This document shows, one piece after another, positions 1 to 10,785 of a DNA stretch of 64,000 bases. Location: the NCBI GenBank assembly GCA_026874595.1, contig CM049311.1, positions 61,572,453 to 61,636,452 on the forward strand, read 5' to 3'. The notes below the pieces were generated by a model, which saw only the letters and a program-made list of their open reading frames with translations, ran no database searches and was not told where the DNA came from. Origin of the DNA: Sipunculus nudus (lineage: Eukaryota; Annelida; Sipuncula; Golfingiida; Sipunculidae). How positions within the stretch are numbered: the stretch's first letter is position 1; every line of letters begins with the position of its first letter. A program made the position numbers and the translations under genes.

Positions 1-60
1 ATCGCACTAAAAGGTATCGGGTTTGCATGTATTAAATTGCATTTGTTTGAACTTTTATTA

Positions 61-113
61 CAGTTCTATCTACCTGAAATTTTTTTTTCCCGAGAATAAC
101 ATGGCGAAAGGAT
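61..113 (+). other. Putative 5' non-coding exon of IAP gene 1 (3' border only)
   Basis: The stretch ends in AACATGGCGAAAGGAT followed by the strong donor GTAAGT at 114. The leader of gene 2 ends with nearly the same sequence (ATGGCGGACAGGAT, then GTAAGT at 31314), so this is probably the homologous leader exon. Joined to an acceptor at 3290/3291, the ATG at 101 is out of frame with the main start and would make a short upstream ORF. The 5' border and promoter are not visible and may lie before the window. Confidence 0.45.
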
Positions 114-317
114 GTAAGTATGCACATTATATTTAAATTATATTTAATTACATTTGCATGACTTTCGTGGTACATAGGTTTTTTGTGATACGTTTTCGCT
201 TTACGAATGTTTACGAATGATATTTGGTGCAACTATAGTCGGAGTAGGAAAACTGTCATCAGTAATAAGGATCTGAATCCCCATTTCAATAACCTATACA
301 CAAGTTATTATTAATTT

Positions 318-1500
318 TATTATTGTATCAGCCAAAACAGAGTTTTGTGAATACTATGTTTTTTTTGTGCTGGGTCTTCGTTTCCGGAGAACTCCTCTGA
401 AACCTTTGGACCGATCTTTCCGAAAATCGGCTTAGTTATTCCCTCACTTGTGTAGATGTTTGTAACAAAGACAGGTGGCGCCACCTATAATCCTTTCTGT
501 GCAGTACGAAACTGGGTTTCTTTCAGATAACAGCCCATATCTCAGGAATAGTTTAATGTATTTAGTTGAAATTTTGCATGTCCATAGGTCTTGGACCTCT
601 GCATCTCTTTTGATACTGGCGCTACCTACAATACTTTTTGCGTAGTGTCCATCTTTGCATTTGACATCTGTCTATCTTAGTGGTTGTTCAAGGTATTGGT
701 TTGAAATTGTGGATCACCATTGATCCTTGACACCTCCATCTCGTGAACAAGAATGGTGGCGCCATCTGCAATCGTTAACTCGTTGCGTCCATCCGTACGT
801 TTGCTTTGGGTGAAAATTGCTCGTATCTCAAGAGGGGTTCAAAGTATAGATCTGATATTTGGCATATCCATCGATCTTGAAAAGTTTTCTCTTTAACCAG
901 ACAGGTGGCGCCACCTACCTTCCCGTTTTCGTAGAATATATAAATGCCCTTTTCTCAACAGTGAATTGCCTTATTTGCCTGAAAGTGTGCATGTCCATAG
1001 ATCTTAGACTCCTCCATCTTGGGAACAAGACTGGTGGTGCCATCTGCAATCATTTTCCCGTGGCGTCCATCCGTACATTTGCTTTGGGTGAAAATTGCTT
1101 ATATCTTAGGAGTGGTTCAAGGTATTGGTCTGAAATTCGACGTCCATCCCTCCTGGAGAGTTTTCTCGTAAACCAGTCAGGTGGCGCCACCTTCCCGTTT
1201 TCGTAGAATACATTAATGCCCTTTTCTCGGGAGTGATTTGCCGTATTGGCCTGAAATTATGCATATCCATAGATCTTGGACTTCTCCAGCTTGTACTCAA
1301 GACTGGTGGAGCCACATGCATTCGTTTTTGCTTGGCGTCCATCCGTACGTCCGCTTTGGGTCAAAATTGCTTAGATCTCAGCAGTGGTTCAAGGTATTGG
1401 TCTGAAATTTGGTATGTCTATCCATCATGGAGAGGTTTCTCCACCTACCTTCTTGTTTTAATTGAATAAATTAATGCCCTTTTGAGTTTTAGTGGACTTC
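318..1500 (-). repeat. GGTGGCGCCACC-bearing repeat array in intron 1 of gene 1
   Basis: Several diverged units each contain the palindrome AGGTGGCGCCACCT or a variant; perfect copies sit at 473-486 and 903-916, with another at 1179-1192. Recurrent phrases between them include GGCGTCCATCCGTAC and TTTGGGTGAAAATTGCT. The units are the reverse complement of those at 62.2-62.9 kb, so the array is inverted relative to that copy. Short ORFs inside it (859-1206 and 1233-1469 on +, 1106-1342 on -) follow the repeat period and are not treated as genes. Confidence 0.8.
325..354 (+). repeat. Terminal-type hairpin of the composite repeat family
   Basis: The 30 bases fold back on themselves around the centre CAAAACAGAGTTTTG, with outer arms GTATC and GATAC in the better preserved copy. 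That copy is at 47399-47428 on the opposite strand. Both are followed on the inner side by TATGTTTT and further in by TTTCCGGAGAACTCC, so this is a shared element end and not a chance hairpin. Confidence 0.7.
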
Positions 1501-1675
1501 ATTCAGGAGTGGTGTGACTTATCATTCAATCCATCCCTAACTTCACCCGTACTACTCTCAACTTGGCGGATACACGTTGTCGCTTGTCGACTACCCGTAT
1601 TCTAGTTACTATTATTATTAGCAGTGATACTAGTAGTATTAGAGGTAGTTATTGCTTATCAGTGCAATTATGCAA

Positions 1676-3170
1676 GCTTTTTGGTATTGAATTATAAAGA
1701 TTTTCAGTTTAGAATCTGGACTAGTTTAAAACTGGGTCAGCCCAGATTAAATTTTGATCCGGACAAAATTACAATCGATCGCAAGCTGGTTAGGCCTAGT
1801 TTTTAATTGAACCAGCCCAGATTAAAATCCTGTGGTGGAGATCTCATAACCAGAATTAAAACTGGGCCAGCCCAGAATAGAATCTGAATCTACCCTTGGC
1901 TGACTGATGGTTAAAAAATATATTATTTTGAATTCTATCATAGACACAGATCTATTCCAGATGCACCATTTTACATAGCATAAACACTTTCAACAGAGGC
2001 AAGAACATTGATCAGAAAAGTTTATATATTATAGGAAGCTGAATAAAAAAATAAAAAAAGATAATTACTCAATAGTATCACAAATGCCATCATATATGTG
2101 TTATCGTTGATTTATCTATTCTTCATGCCCAGAAATTACAAACTAAAATCTATAACTAAACCAACATTCTGAATTCGAAACATTACAGCCAGTCAGGAAT
2201 TTTCAGTAAAGTCATTTTTTAACACTTAATAACTAAATGTTATATGCACGAAATGATACACTATTTTTGTATTTAAATACAAAATTATGTTCCAGGAAAT
2301 CTGTTTAAAATAAATAAATAAAAGCAAAATATTAAAAAAGGGACACTTTATGCATATTGTTGACACTCCTGTTTGTTGAAAATGGAATTCCCGAGAAACG
2401 TTAATTTCAACATTTTTTCAATCTGTATAAAATCAACAAGTTTTGGATTTCTATAAACATGTACCATTATGTAGAAACATGCATGTTTAGCTTTCTGATT
2501 ACGCAAATTTCTAACCTAGTAATTTTAAGCATGGTTCATGGTATATTTGCTTTGGTAATCGGATTAAAAGACCAAACAGGTCTTTAAATTAGATAACAGA
2601 ATGCAAGTTCATCTTAACTATTAACTTGTCACTGAATTAATTGTTCACACAAAGTTACACTGCATGCGAAAGGTTTTATATCTAATATACGTTAGAATAT
2701 CAAAAACTGAATGTAACCAGCAGTAAAATTTACAATGCACATATACATGTATTACATTAATCACATATAACTGCATTTGAAGAATGCATTTAGAAAAATA
2801 CAATTGGAATATATACATTTACACACATTATTATAACTGTTAGGTTCATATGTAAAGGCTATTTCCTGTTTTCAATATACAGAGGTTGAACATATATAAC
2901 AATTGCAATATCATATAAATTAAAACTATGGGTTTAATATCAGTTCCTCTGTGATTCACAGTCATATAGGAATCAACCTAGCCAAGGATTTAAAGGATTC
3001 TAATATGGGCTTGCCTAGTTTGAAATCTGAGCAGAACTAATTCTCTGAATTCTCCGTTTCAAACTGGGCTGGCTCAGATAGTGATTGTAATGTGGACCGG
3101 CCGAAATCAAAATTTTAATCTGGGCTGTCCTATAGTTTTAAACTGGACCGGATTCTAATCTAGGCCACGG
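1676..3170. mobile_element. Foldback/MITE-like element with inverted arms, intron 1 of gene 1
   Basis: The left arm (about 1700-1890) contains repeated CAGCCCAGATTAAA motifs and the palindrome CTGGGCCAGCCCAG. The right arm (about 3040-3170) carries the same sequence in reverse complement (TTTTAATCTGGGCTG, TTTAAACTGGACCGGATTC). About 1.1 kb of AT-rich DNA without a gene lies between them. The corresponding intron of gene 2 is only about 350 bp and lacks the element, so it probably inserted after the duplication. No transposase is visible; it would be non-autonomous. Confidence 0.6.
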
Positions 3171-3171
3171 G

Positions 3172-3174
<3 letters not shown>

Positions 3175-3226
<52 letters not shown>
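3175..3226. repeat. (AT)n microsatellite
   Basis: About 52 bases of uninterrupted TA repeat sit directly after the foldback element and about 65 bases before the gene 1 acceptor at 3290. Confidence 0.95.
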
Positions 3227-3233
<7 letters not shown>

Positions 3234-3297
3234 ATACACACACACCATGTTACCCGCTCAACCTGATGATTAAGTATGGTTTTTTTATAGATGGAAA

Positions 3298-4833
3298 ATG
3301 GCAATACTGACAGCAAATCATCCATTGGGTAACGGAGTCGTTCACCTCAGAGCAGAGAATAACCAACAGTACCAACAGTCAGTTTCTGAACCTTTGCATA
3401 CACCTGCATGCCAGGCAGAAGATGATACGGTCTGGTATACAACTTACGACAGTAATCAGTCACACACCCATATAGTCAAGTCTGAAAATAAAAAACTGTA
3501 CCACACCTATCTCACTCTGCTGATTGCGGTAAACGTAGGGGGTGTTCTGGTGGTTGTTATTACAATACACTTTGTCTCACGACATTTATTTTTTTTACAT
3601 AAAAACACCACTCAATTTTCTACATCAAGACTTGTTTTCAACATGCTGACACGGAACCGGGCAGGTCTAGAAGATATCTTTGAAATGCTTGGGCTTTCCC
3701 GGCAAGTAAATAAACAGGAGTGTATGCGATATGAAATCCTGAGACTACATACGTTCCATAACTGGCCGAGAGCGACCCCTGTGTTTCCGACTCAATTGGC
3801 CAGAAGTGGATTCTATTATACAGGTTATGACGACCATGTCGAGTGTTTCCGGTGTCAGGGCAGAATAGTTCAGTGGGATCGAGGGGACAATCCCCACGAG
3901 GAACACAGGAGGTTGTTCCCAAACTGTCCCATGGTGACTAGCAAAGATGATCTTAATGTTCCATTAGACATTCAGGAAGACATGGACCCGGTACGCATAG
4001 CTAAGGTTTTACGTGTTTCGCAGTTATATCCGTGGTCACGTAACCGGACTGCTATTACCACGTCAGAAAATTATTAAATAGCTCAACACCAGCTGAAACA
4101 TTAAGTTCGGGAAATGGACTCGGGGGGAGTGATAGGTCACAACGTCAATCAGAAGGAGTAATTTCTCCTGGCCCAACTGAAATTAGTGAAACTCATACTG
4201 AACCTTCTCGTAGCCATAATGAAAATTCTGAAACAGCTAACGTAACACGGAGTAACAGACCGAGAGAACAAGAGGCGACAGTTCTAAGATCTGGAATTTC
4301 AGGGGAAACAACACTAGATTCTATGACTACCCAACCATCATCTGGTCCTTCATCCTATTCAACCAGAGGGGTGATGAAAACTGAACAGAACAGATTAAAT
4401 ACATTCAGAAAGTGGCCTAAAAGGCAACATATAGAACCAAGACTAATGTCTGGGGCGGGTTTGTATTTTGTTGGGCCGAATGATAAAGTGAAATGTGCCT
4501 TCTGTGAAGGCGCCATGATGAACTGGGACGCCGGAGATGATCCACACGATGAACACTTCCGGTACTTCGGAGACCGGTGTGCGTTTATTCGCGGTGAGGC
4601 AGTTGGGAACGTACCACTTCCGGGAAGGAATCCAAACATCACCTCAAGAAGAACTCAACACGGAATGTCGTCCAACCAGGCTAGGACTTTTGAACAGCTT
4701 GGTATAATCACGGATAAACCTCGGCAGCCAACCATGGCCAGGGAAGCAGACAGATTAGCAACGTTCGGCAGCTGGCCAACCAACAAACAGCAGACTCCAG
4801 AGTCACTGGCCCAAGCGGGGTTTTACTTCACTG
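3298..4833 (+). CDS. Gene 1 exon 1: membrane segment, BIR1, BIR2, first half of BIR3
   Basis: BIR1 shows a perfect CX2CX16HX6C pattern (CFRC to the C of LFPNC). BIR2 (CAFC) has CX2CX16HX7C. BIR3 starts at RLATFGSWP and is interrupted after GFYFT at the donor GTAATA (4834). Before the frameshift the frame is that of the 3298 ATG. From about 4067 to 4833 it continues open in the frame one base earlier, with no stop codons. Confidence 0.85.
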
Positions 4834-7800
4834 GTAATAGATGCTGACTAATATTCATATTATAGAAATACATTGTAACATTATCGCCATTACTTTCTGG
4901 GACTTCTTTCTGCTGAGCCTGAACATCACAAATCAAACTCAACGAGTTTTGACATTTCGAGCACATCGATGTCCGCTGAGAAGTAAAATTTCTGTTAACA
5001 TTGATTCAAGTAATTTGAACGTGATATATTCTAATAATTGTAATATCTTTAAAATGTAACTTTTAAAAGAACAAATCCAAGCACAACCAGTCCGAGTTCA
5101 TATCTGTATATTTTTATTAGGTATTAAAATAAACGTATTTATTATCTTTTTTAATCATATATATTATAATTCTGTTACTGACAACAAAGTACCATGTTTA
5201 CAGAAGAGTAATAAGTATTTTTGTATTTCAGGTCTGAACGACCAGGTCCGCTGTTTTTTCTGTGATGTCGGACTTCGTAACTGGGAACCGCAAGATGAAC
5301 CCTGGATTGAGCATGCGCGTTGGTTTCCCAAATGTGGTTTCCTTAAGCAGACCAAGGGAGATGCATTTATCCATGAAGCAAATAAAAAAGCAGCTCTAAT
5401 CCAGACTGGAAGTTCGGTAAGAATCCCCTGCTTATTACACTACTTACACATTATTATAATATACAAAAATATAAGATCAGCGATCTCTGTTAGTGACGGC
5501 TAATACTAACTGTTCGGGTTCGTATTTAAAAAAAGATTTTTTCTTTATTTCTCAAAATATAAAAGTGAAAAACCGTACTTTACACAGGAAGTGGGGTTCA
5601 AGGTCTTTATCACGTTTCAATTAACAAACCCGCAATACTGGACCCGAACCAAACAGAAGACTGTTACGTGCAGTGCGCATGCTCGTTGAATGATGTGTTC
5701 ATTACAGGTTATAATTATAAATAAATAATCAAAGCTTGCGGACAATCCAAACTGAATATTTTTTTCAATTCTGAATGTGTTTGCATCTTTTCCCGAAAAG
5801 TAGTGTTATCACAGACTCGTAAAGCATTAGGCGTTTTAGGTCAAGCAAACGTATGCCTATCTCCATTATGATATTTCAAAACACGTACGGCTATAGATCA
5901 TTATTACTAGATTTTTACATCAATCGAATCAGTTGTATTTTATGTTTCCATGTAAAAAACAGAGGGTGTGTGATATACTCTACATGATTATATATGTAAA
6001 TATTGTTAAATTAGAGTTAAATATGTTGAACTTCTACACATTTGAATGTTCGTGTGATTTCTAAATTGATATTATTACATTGAAATTAAGTCGACGAGGA
6101 TACTTATGAAGTTTGTATACACAGAAATGGTACGTAACTTTTACAGGTTAACAGAAACAACGCTGAAAACAACAGTGGTACGCCACGATCAGGTATGTGA
6201 TTTGCTGTTTATGTTGTACGCGAATCCGGTTTCGTAAGGCAAGAGATTTTATGTCCGTATTGTAACATAATATTTCTTAATGTGAATGCTGTGAGATATT
6301 CAATATTCGTATATTTTTAAAATTATTTATGTTTATAATTCAAGAGTTTTGCTTTCATATTTTAAGGAACATATTGTAAGTTTCACATACAATACATAAT
6401 GTTCATGATCATAGGTTACCAGTTTTATGATTAAGTTTCGGCCGCTTTTAAAGACTCTAAATGTGTATGTAAGTTAATTATATGTAATTAGCCTATTATA
6501 TTATTTTTGTCTTTTTACTGAATTCCGAGTAGACGTGCCGGCCTGTCAAAAACTAACGCGCACTTTACTCTAAAAAGAGATTTTCAACTGCTACACAGAA
6601 TATAACACATCTAGGCTAGCTCATATTATCCAATTCAATCCGGCGCGCATGACCTTAGTGCATGGGTTCAACTGCGATGATACAGAAAGCACCTTGCTCA
6701 TATAATTGATAATAACCGGGCCGTGATACGGTGTCAGATACGGGCCGTTGTACCGATTGATAACCTAGCAATACATTTCTAGAGAATTTTTTTACGCTTT
6801 TGCATTTTTCCAAAGAATCGACAACAGAATTTGATCCACGACTGGTAGCTGCACAGATGTCCACGAATAAAGTCCAGCTCGTCCTCAACATGGGATTTCC
6901 TCGTAACCAAGTAAAGTCCGTCATAGAAAACAGGTTCCGCGCGACAGGACAGCCGTTCCCCTCCGCTGAGAGTTTACTAGATGCCATGATGGGTACCACT
7001 GACCAGTCTGAGTCTACTGCTAGTGGTCCAGCTCCGGGTCAGGCTGAGGAGAGACCTGCTGCTGTCGAAATGCATTCAATCGGAATTGAAGGTGGTGAGG
7101 ATCTTCCGCAAACACCAGGTGGCGCCATGAACGGTCACGTGTCGTCGGGAAATGCAGAACAGCAATGTAATCATTTGACTAATTCAGCTTTAAAGATTTT
7201 ATCATTTTGTTTAAACATATGAGGGACCATCCTGCAATTTTAATGAAAGTGACACAAACAAAGTACAGTGTTTAATAAGAAGTTAATAACACAAATAGTT
7301 TCTTTCCGTTTCCTTCTTTTATACATTATTTATTTACTATTAATACAATCTACAGGGAAGTCTGCAATAAAAGTTTTACATCTGCTCATTTTACATGCTA
7401 TACTAAATGATCAGTGACTAACATTTAGCAACTCCACTTTCCACCAGGAGCAGTAACAGCACCAAAGTAATTAAGATGTAAGTAATACAATTTTCAGGAA
7501 CAAACAAAAAATAAAAAGGAATAATGGTAACCAGGTCGTCGTATATTGGACATTATTGATTTGAACAAATGTAAATGATGACCCGGGAGGATGAAATAGA
7601 TGTATAACCGAGAGGATAAGTCATGTTTTTAATTTATTATTTCCGTGTTGAAGCAAGAGAAGAAGGTAGCAGTATTGCCACAAAGAAAAAACGGAAACGA
7701 AACCAGAAGAAGAAAAACGGAACATCATCGAACCAGGAGCCACAGGGGGAGCAGGAGCCATCAGCGCCCTCCAGTGAGTATACATTATCCCTTTTTCGTT

Positions 7801-10785
7801 CCATGATGCATGGTCTACCCGCATAGTGATGCATGGGCTACCCGTGCTTATTATGCTAAAGAGCTTCAAAAGAGAGTTCGTTGCTCTTCAAAGCCTCAAA
7901 AGCTTCTAACATGTCAGTGATGTCACGCACATTGTAGTGCAACAATACACATACTATTCATTTTGTGGAAATTCAAAGAAGACAATCATATACAAGGAAC
8001 AGATGTAATGTAATCATCGTTCTTGATTAGGGGACGATAAAAAAAATATCACTGATTGATAATAATTATTTATTATCATATTGATGAGCTTGAAGCCATT
8101 TTCTTCACTTTTCCTTGAGAGACCACAGAATTTTTGATAGCATAAAAACATTGAATTAAGGCGTAATATGATGAATGCGAGAGTAATAGAGTTAAATTTG
8201 CTTTATCTTTATCAGTGGTACCATGACACGCAGGCCAGAGAGTATTAAAATTATTGAATATAAAGCACCCGAACTCTCCCATAAAAACACACATCAGTTG
8301 AAAGTGAAATCTTGTGTCATGAACACGGACCCTTTGCATGATACCTCGGCTACTGAGATTTGGTTATCACCCCTGTTCGTCTGTCCGTCTGTTACTCTTT
8401 ATTTATTTATTTCAAACATCTTTTGCCAGGATAGCCTATATTCAGCTCATTTGCTGGTTTTCAAGAGGGTCCTGGATAAAGTTAGAACATATTAAATGAA
8501 TAAAATATACATCATACAGATACAGATTAATCATGACATAGTGCTGTATTTATTAAATACATAGTTCAATATTTACCGCGAACGGTTAAAAGATGTTATG
8601 CAGTAAAGGAACATAGTCGTTACTTAGAAGACATTGAAAATAAAATAAAATAAAATACATATCAATCTCATGAAATTGATGAAAGGTAGATTTATGGTAA
8701 TATACAAGTTAGGATAATATAAAATTGTGCTATCGTCGCATCAAACATCTATATAAACGCTTAAAATGGTCGTGATCTGAGGCATACTTTAAGGATAAAG
8801 GCAGCTGATTCCATAGATATGGACCTGCATAGCTAAAACTAGATTTAAAACGTTCACGCCTGGGCTTGGGTAAAATCAAATTATGGCTGTTTCATATGGA
8901 ATCAATTGCAACCTGGGAACAGTTTTAAAATATTCAGGTAAGTCTTCAGACAAACATTTATATACAATTGAACACAAAAAATACCGATACCCTTCTTCCA
9001 CAGTCATCCAACCTTGTTTAACTAATGACGCAGACGAAGTGTTATTGTCAAAATCTTTTGTAACGACGCGTGCGGCTTTGTTCTGAAGCTTTTGGACTCT
9101 ATTTAAATAAAATATAAAACAGTTGCCCCAAACAGATATGCAGTAATCTATGTGACTTTGAAACAGGGCAAAATATACGTAATTTAGGCTGGTAGTCGAC
9201 AGTTTCTTACTCAGGCGAAAGAGTATTCCTAATTTAGATTTTAATTTTTCGCATTGAATCTGAATATGCTCTCTCCAAGCCAGATTATAGTCAATGATTA
9301 TATCTAATAATTTCGTACTCTGAATAGGATGTAATGTGATATCATTTATAATGATCTCTAAACCAGGAGATCGGGTTTCCTGATTTTGGCCGAATAAAAT
9401 TACCGTGGATTTACAGGGTTTATACAAAGTCGGTGATTATGTAAGAGCGATGTCAATAAGTTTCTGAAGGCGGTTAGTCGCCTCATTGGGTGAATCTGAG
9501 GAAGTATATATTGAGATGTCATCCACATATTTCATACATTTCTCTTTTAAATATTTAGGCAAGTCATTAATATACACAAGGAATAAAACCGGACCTAGAA
9601 TTGTGCCTAAAGGGGTCCCGTTATTCAAAACGCACTCTGTATAGAGAGTTCTCCATTCACACATACTAATTTTCTTCTGTTAGAAAAATAATCTTTAAAC
9701 CAAATAAGTTCAGTATCGATGACGCCGTATTGTTTTAGTTTGCTTGATAAAATTGAATGATTTTCGCTGTCAAATCCTTTTCTTATGTCCATGAAGCAGG
9801 ATGCAGTAATTTTATTATTGTTCATGTTTGTTTAAGATTCATCTATTACTGTGTGCAGTGCGAGAGGCGCAGATCTATTTGAGAGATAAGCAAATTGTTT
9901 ATCCGAGAATACTTTGTTTTTACAGAAAAAGGAAATTAACTTATGTTTGACATATGACCAATGATAGATATTGGTCGATAATTATTTGGGTCACTCCTCT
10001 TACCCGAGCCTTTATATATAGGAACGATCTTGGCAGTTTTCCAATCATTAGGGATTATACCACTTTTAAGAGAACAATTAAACAAATACGCAGGACTTTG
10101 TGAAATGAATGGAGCGGCCATTTTTAGAAGAATACCAGACATGCCATCTAGATAGCTATACATATTGAGGATTAAGGAGATATTTTGTTGAGGGATAGGA
10201 CTTGTTTGAATCCAGGATGCGCAAAATCAGGATAAATGGTTCTGTGTATGCATACATTTATCTGTGTTTCAGTTGCTGGGTCTCGAAGCATTACAATAGG
10301 ATTATCGTTTGAATGCGATTAAGAAAAATCATTGGAACGTCTCCTAGTGGGTATCTCCTTTATGTGGGCAAATCTTTATAGAGAAAAGTTTCTTCTTATT
10401 ATGTATGTTACGGTCTTGAACCCCATATAGTGGGCACCTGTATAAAGTGGGCATTTTAGCCAACTCCCGAGGTGCCCACAATACAGAGATTTCACTGCAG
10501 TTTGTGTTAACAGAGATTTGCCCAATCCGGGCACTGTGTTGTTCATCACGTTATATGATATAAATCATGACTGTGTTGTACATTTCAGATGAGGATGCCC
10601 TGATACAAGAGAACCAGATGCTCCGGGATCTGCGTCTGTGTAAAATCTGCCTGGACAATGAGAGTGAAGTAGTTTTCTTGCCTTGCGGACATCTTGTGTC
10701 CTGTTCAAGTTGTGCTCCAAATCTAAGAAATTGTCCAATGTGCCGGGCGCTGATCAGAGGCACGGTCAAAGCGTTTATGTCCTAA
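3298..10785 (+). CDS. IAP gene 1: membrane-segment/3xBIR/UBA/RING protein, one-base frameshift
   Basis: This is an inhibitor-of-apoptosis gene. The family blocks caspases and ubiquitinates partners through BIR and RING zinc domains. Coding exons are 3298-4833, 5232-5416, 6147-6192, 6816-7166, 7654-7773 and 10589-10785. After exon 1 their phases run 1, 0, 1, 1, 1, as in gene 2. Domains in order: hydrophobic segment (residues about 71-93), BIR1, a Ser/Thr/Glu-rich linker, BIR2, BIR3 split by intron 1, UBA, basic linker, RING. The ATG at 3298 aligns with the gene 2 start; an out-of-frame ATG lies 7 bases upstream at 3291. The reading frame breaks at 4066-4094, where gene 1 has 29 bases and gene 2 has 30, giving a stop at 4075. 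Total exon length is 2435, one short of a multiple of three. The last intron (2.8 kb against 0.2 kb in gene 2) holds an antisense retrotransposon. The gene may be a recent pseudogene, an allele, or a sequence error. Confidence 0.83.
4066..4094 (+). other. Frameshift site in gene 1 exon 1
   Basis: The interval lies between two anchors shared with gene 2, ACGTCA (4060-4065) and GAAACA (4095-4100). It is 29 bases long here and 30 in gene 2. The original frame meets TAA at 4075-4077, while the frame used by the rest of the exon is open on the other side. The change is in an AT-rich part of the low-complexity linker. Confidence 0.85.
5232..5416 (+). CDS. Gene 1 exon 2: second half of BIR3
   Basis: The acceptor is TATTTCAG and the donor GTAAGA. 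The exon carries the BIR3 zinc ligands (CFFC, H and C in EHARWFPKC) in CX2CX16HX6C spacing. It also has the NWEPxDxxW signature typical of BIR3-type domains that bind IAP-binding-motif peptides. Its 185-base length is identical in gene 2. Confidence 0.85.
6147..6192 (+). CDS. Gene 1 exon 3: short Asn/Ser-rich linker
   Basis: This 46-base exon (VNRNNAENNSGTPRS) lies between TTTTACAG and GTATGT, phase 0 in and 1 out. The gene 2 counterpart has 61 bases (15 more, a multiple of three). It was found only by comparing the two genes. Confidence 0.7.
6816..7166 (+). CDS. Gene 1 exon 4: UBA domain
   Basis: The exon encodes [19 protein letters not shown], then the MGFP loop and [10 protein letters not shown], a ubiquitin-associated domain as in XIAP and cIAP proteins, where it binds ubiquitin chains. 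An acidic/Pro tail follows. The acceptor is TTTTTCCAAAG and the donor GTAATC. Confidence 0.8.
7654..7773 (+). CDS. Gene 1 exon 5: Lys/Arg-rich linker
   Basis: The predicted peptide includes TKKKRKRNQKKKNGTSSNQE. This highly basic stretch could be a nuclear-localisation or nucleic-acid/lipid contact segment (inference). The acceptor (GTGTTGAAG) has a poorer pyrimidine tract than gene 2 (TTTTTTCTAG), so splicing may be weaker. The donor is GTGAGT. Confidence 0.7.
8398..10170 (-). mobile_element. Degenerate non-LTR retrotransposon (reverse transcriptase), 5' truncated
   Basis: Read on the minus strand, broken ORFs give a reverse transcriptase. KIVPIYKGSGKRSDPNNYRP (about 10.0-10.16 kb) is the N-terminal finger region. 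DIRKGFD near 9.78 kb is motif A, GTILGPVLFLVYINDLP near 9.58 kb is motif B, and YVDD near 9.53 kb is the catalytic box. A C-terminal block SFSYAGPYLWNQLP ends at a stop at 8730. At least three frameshifts or stops separate the pieces, and no endonuclease domain is seen. The 3' end is a GAAATAAATAAATAAA tail at about 8396-8412. The style fits CR1/L2/Jockey-like elements; the clade is not certain. It lies antisense in the last intron of gene 1. Confidence 0.85.
10589..10785 (+). CDS. Gene 1 exon 6: C-terminal RING domain
   Basis: The exon encodes [18 protein letters not shown] followed by CSSC and CPMC, the C3HC4 RING of IAP E3 ligases (spacing CX2CX11CXHX3CX2CX6CX2C). It ends in VKAFMS and TAA at 10783-10785. 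The acceptor GTACATTTCAG is shared with gene 2 and with the pseudo-copy at 38.9 kb. Confidence 0.9.

Noticed and set aside
859-1469. ORFs in the 0.3-1.5 kb region on both strands
   Set aside because: Their peptides repeat with the satellite unit and are broken in other copies of the same family.
4060-4080. Programmed -1 ribosomal frameshift in gene 1
   Set aside because: The shift has the right direction, but there is no canonical slippery heptamer in register and gene 2 has no shift at all. A one-base deletion explains the length difference directly.
4039-4081. A very short intron removing the gene 1 stop
   Set aside because: A GT...AG pair can be drawn (about 42 bases), but joining it leads to another in-frame stop, and gene 2 codes through the region.
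7115-7130. GGTGGCGCCA inside gene 1 exon 4 as a satellite insertion
   Set aside because: Only the 10-base core matches, the flanks are coding sequence, and gene 2 has GGGGGCGCTA at the same codons. Chance similarity.
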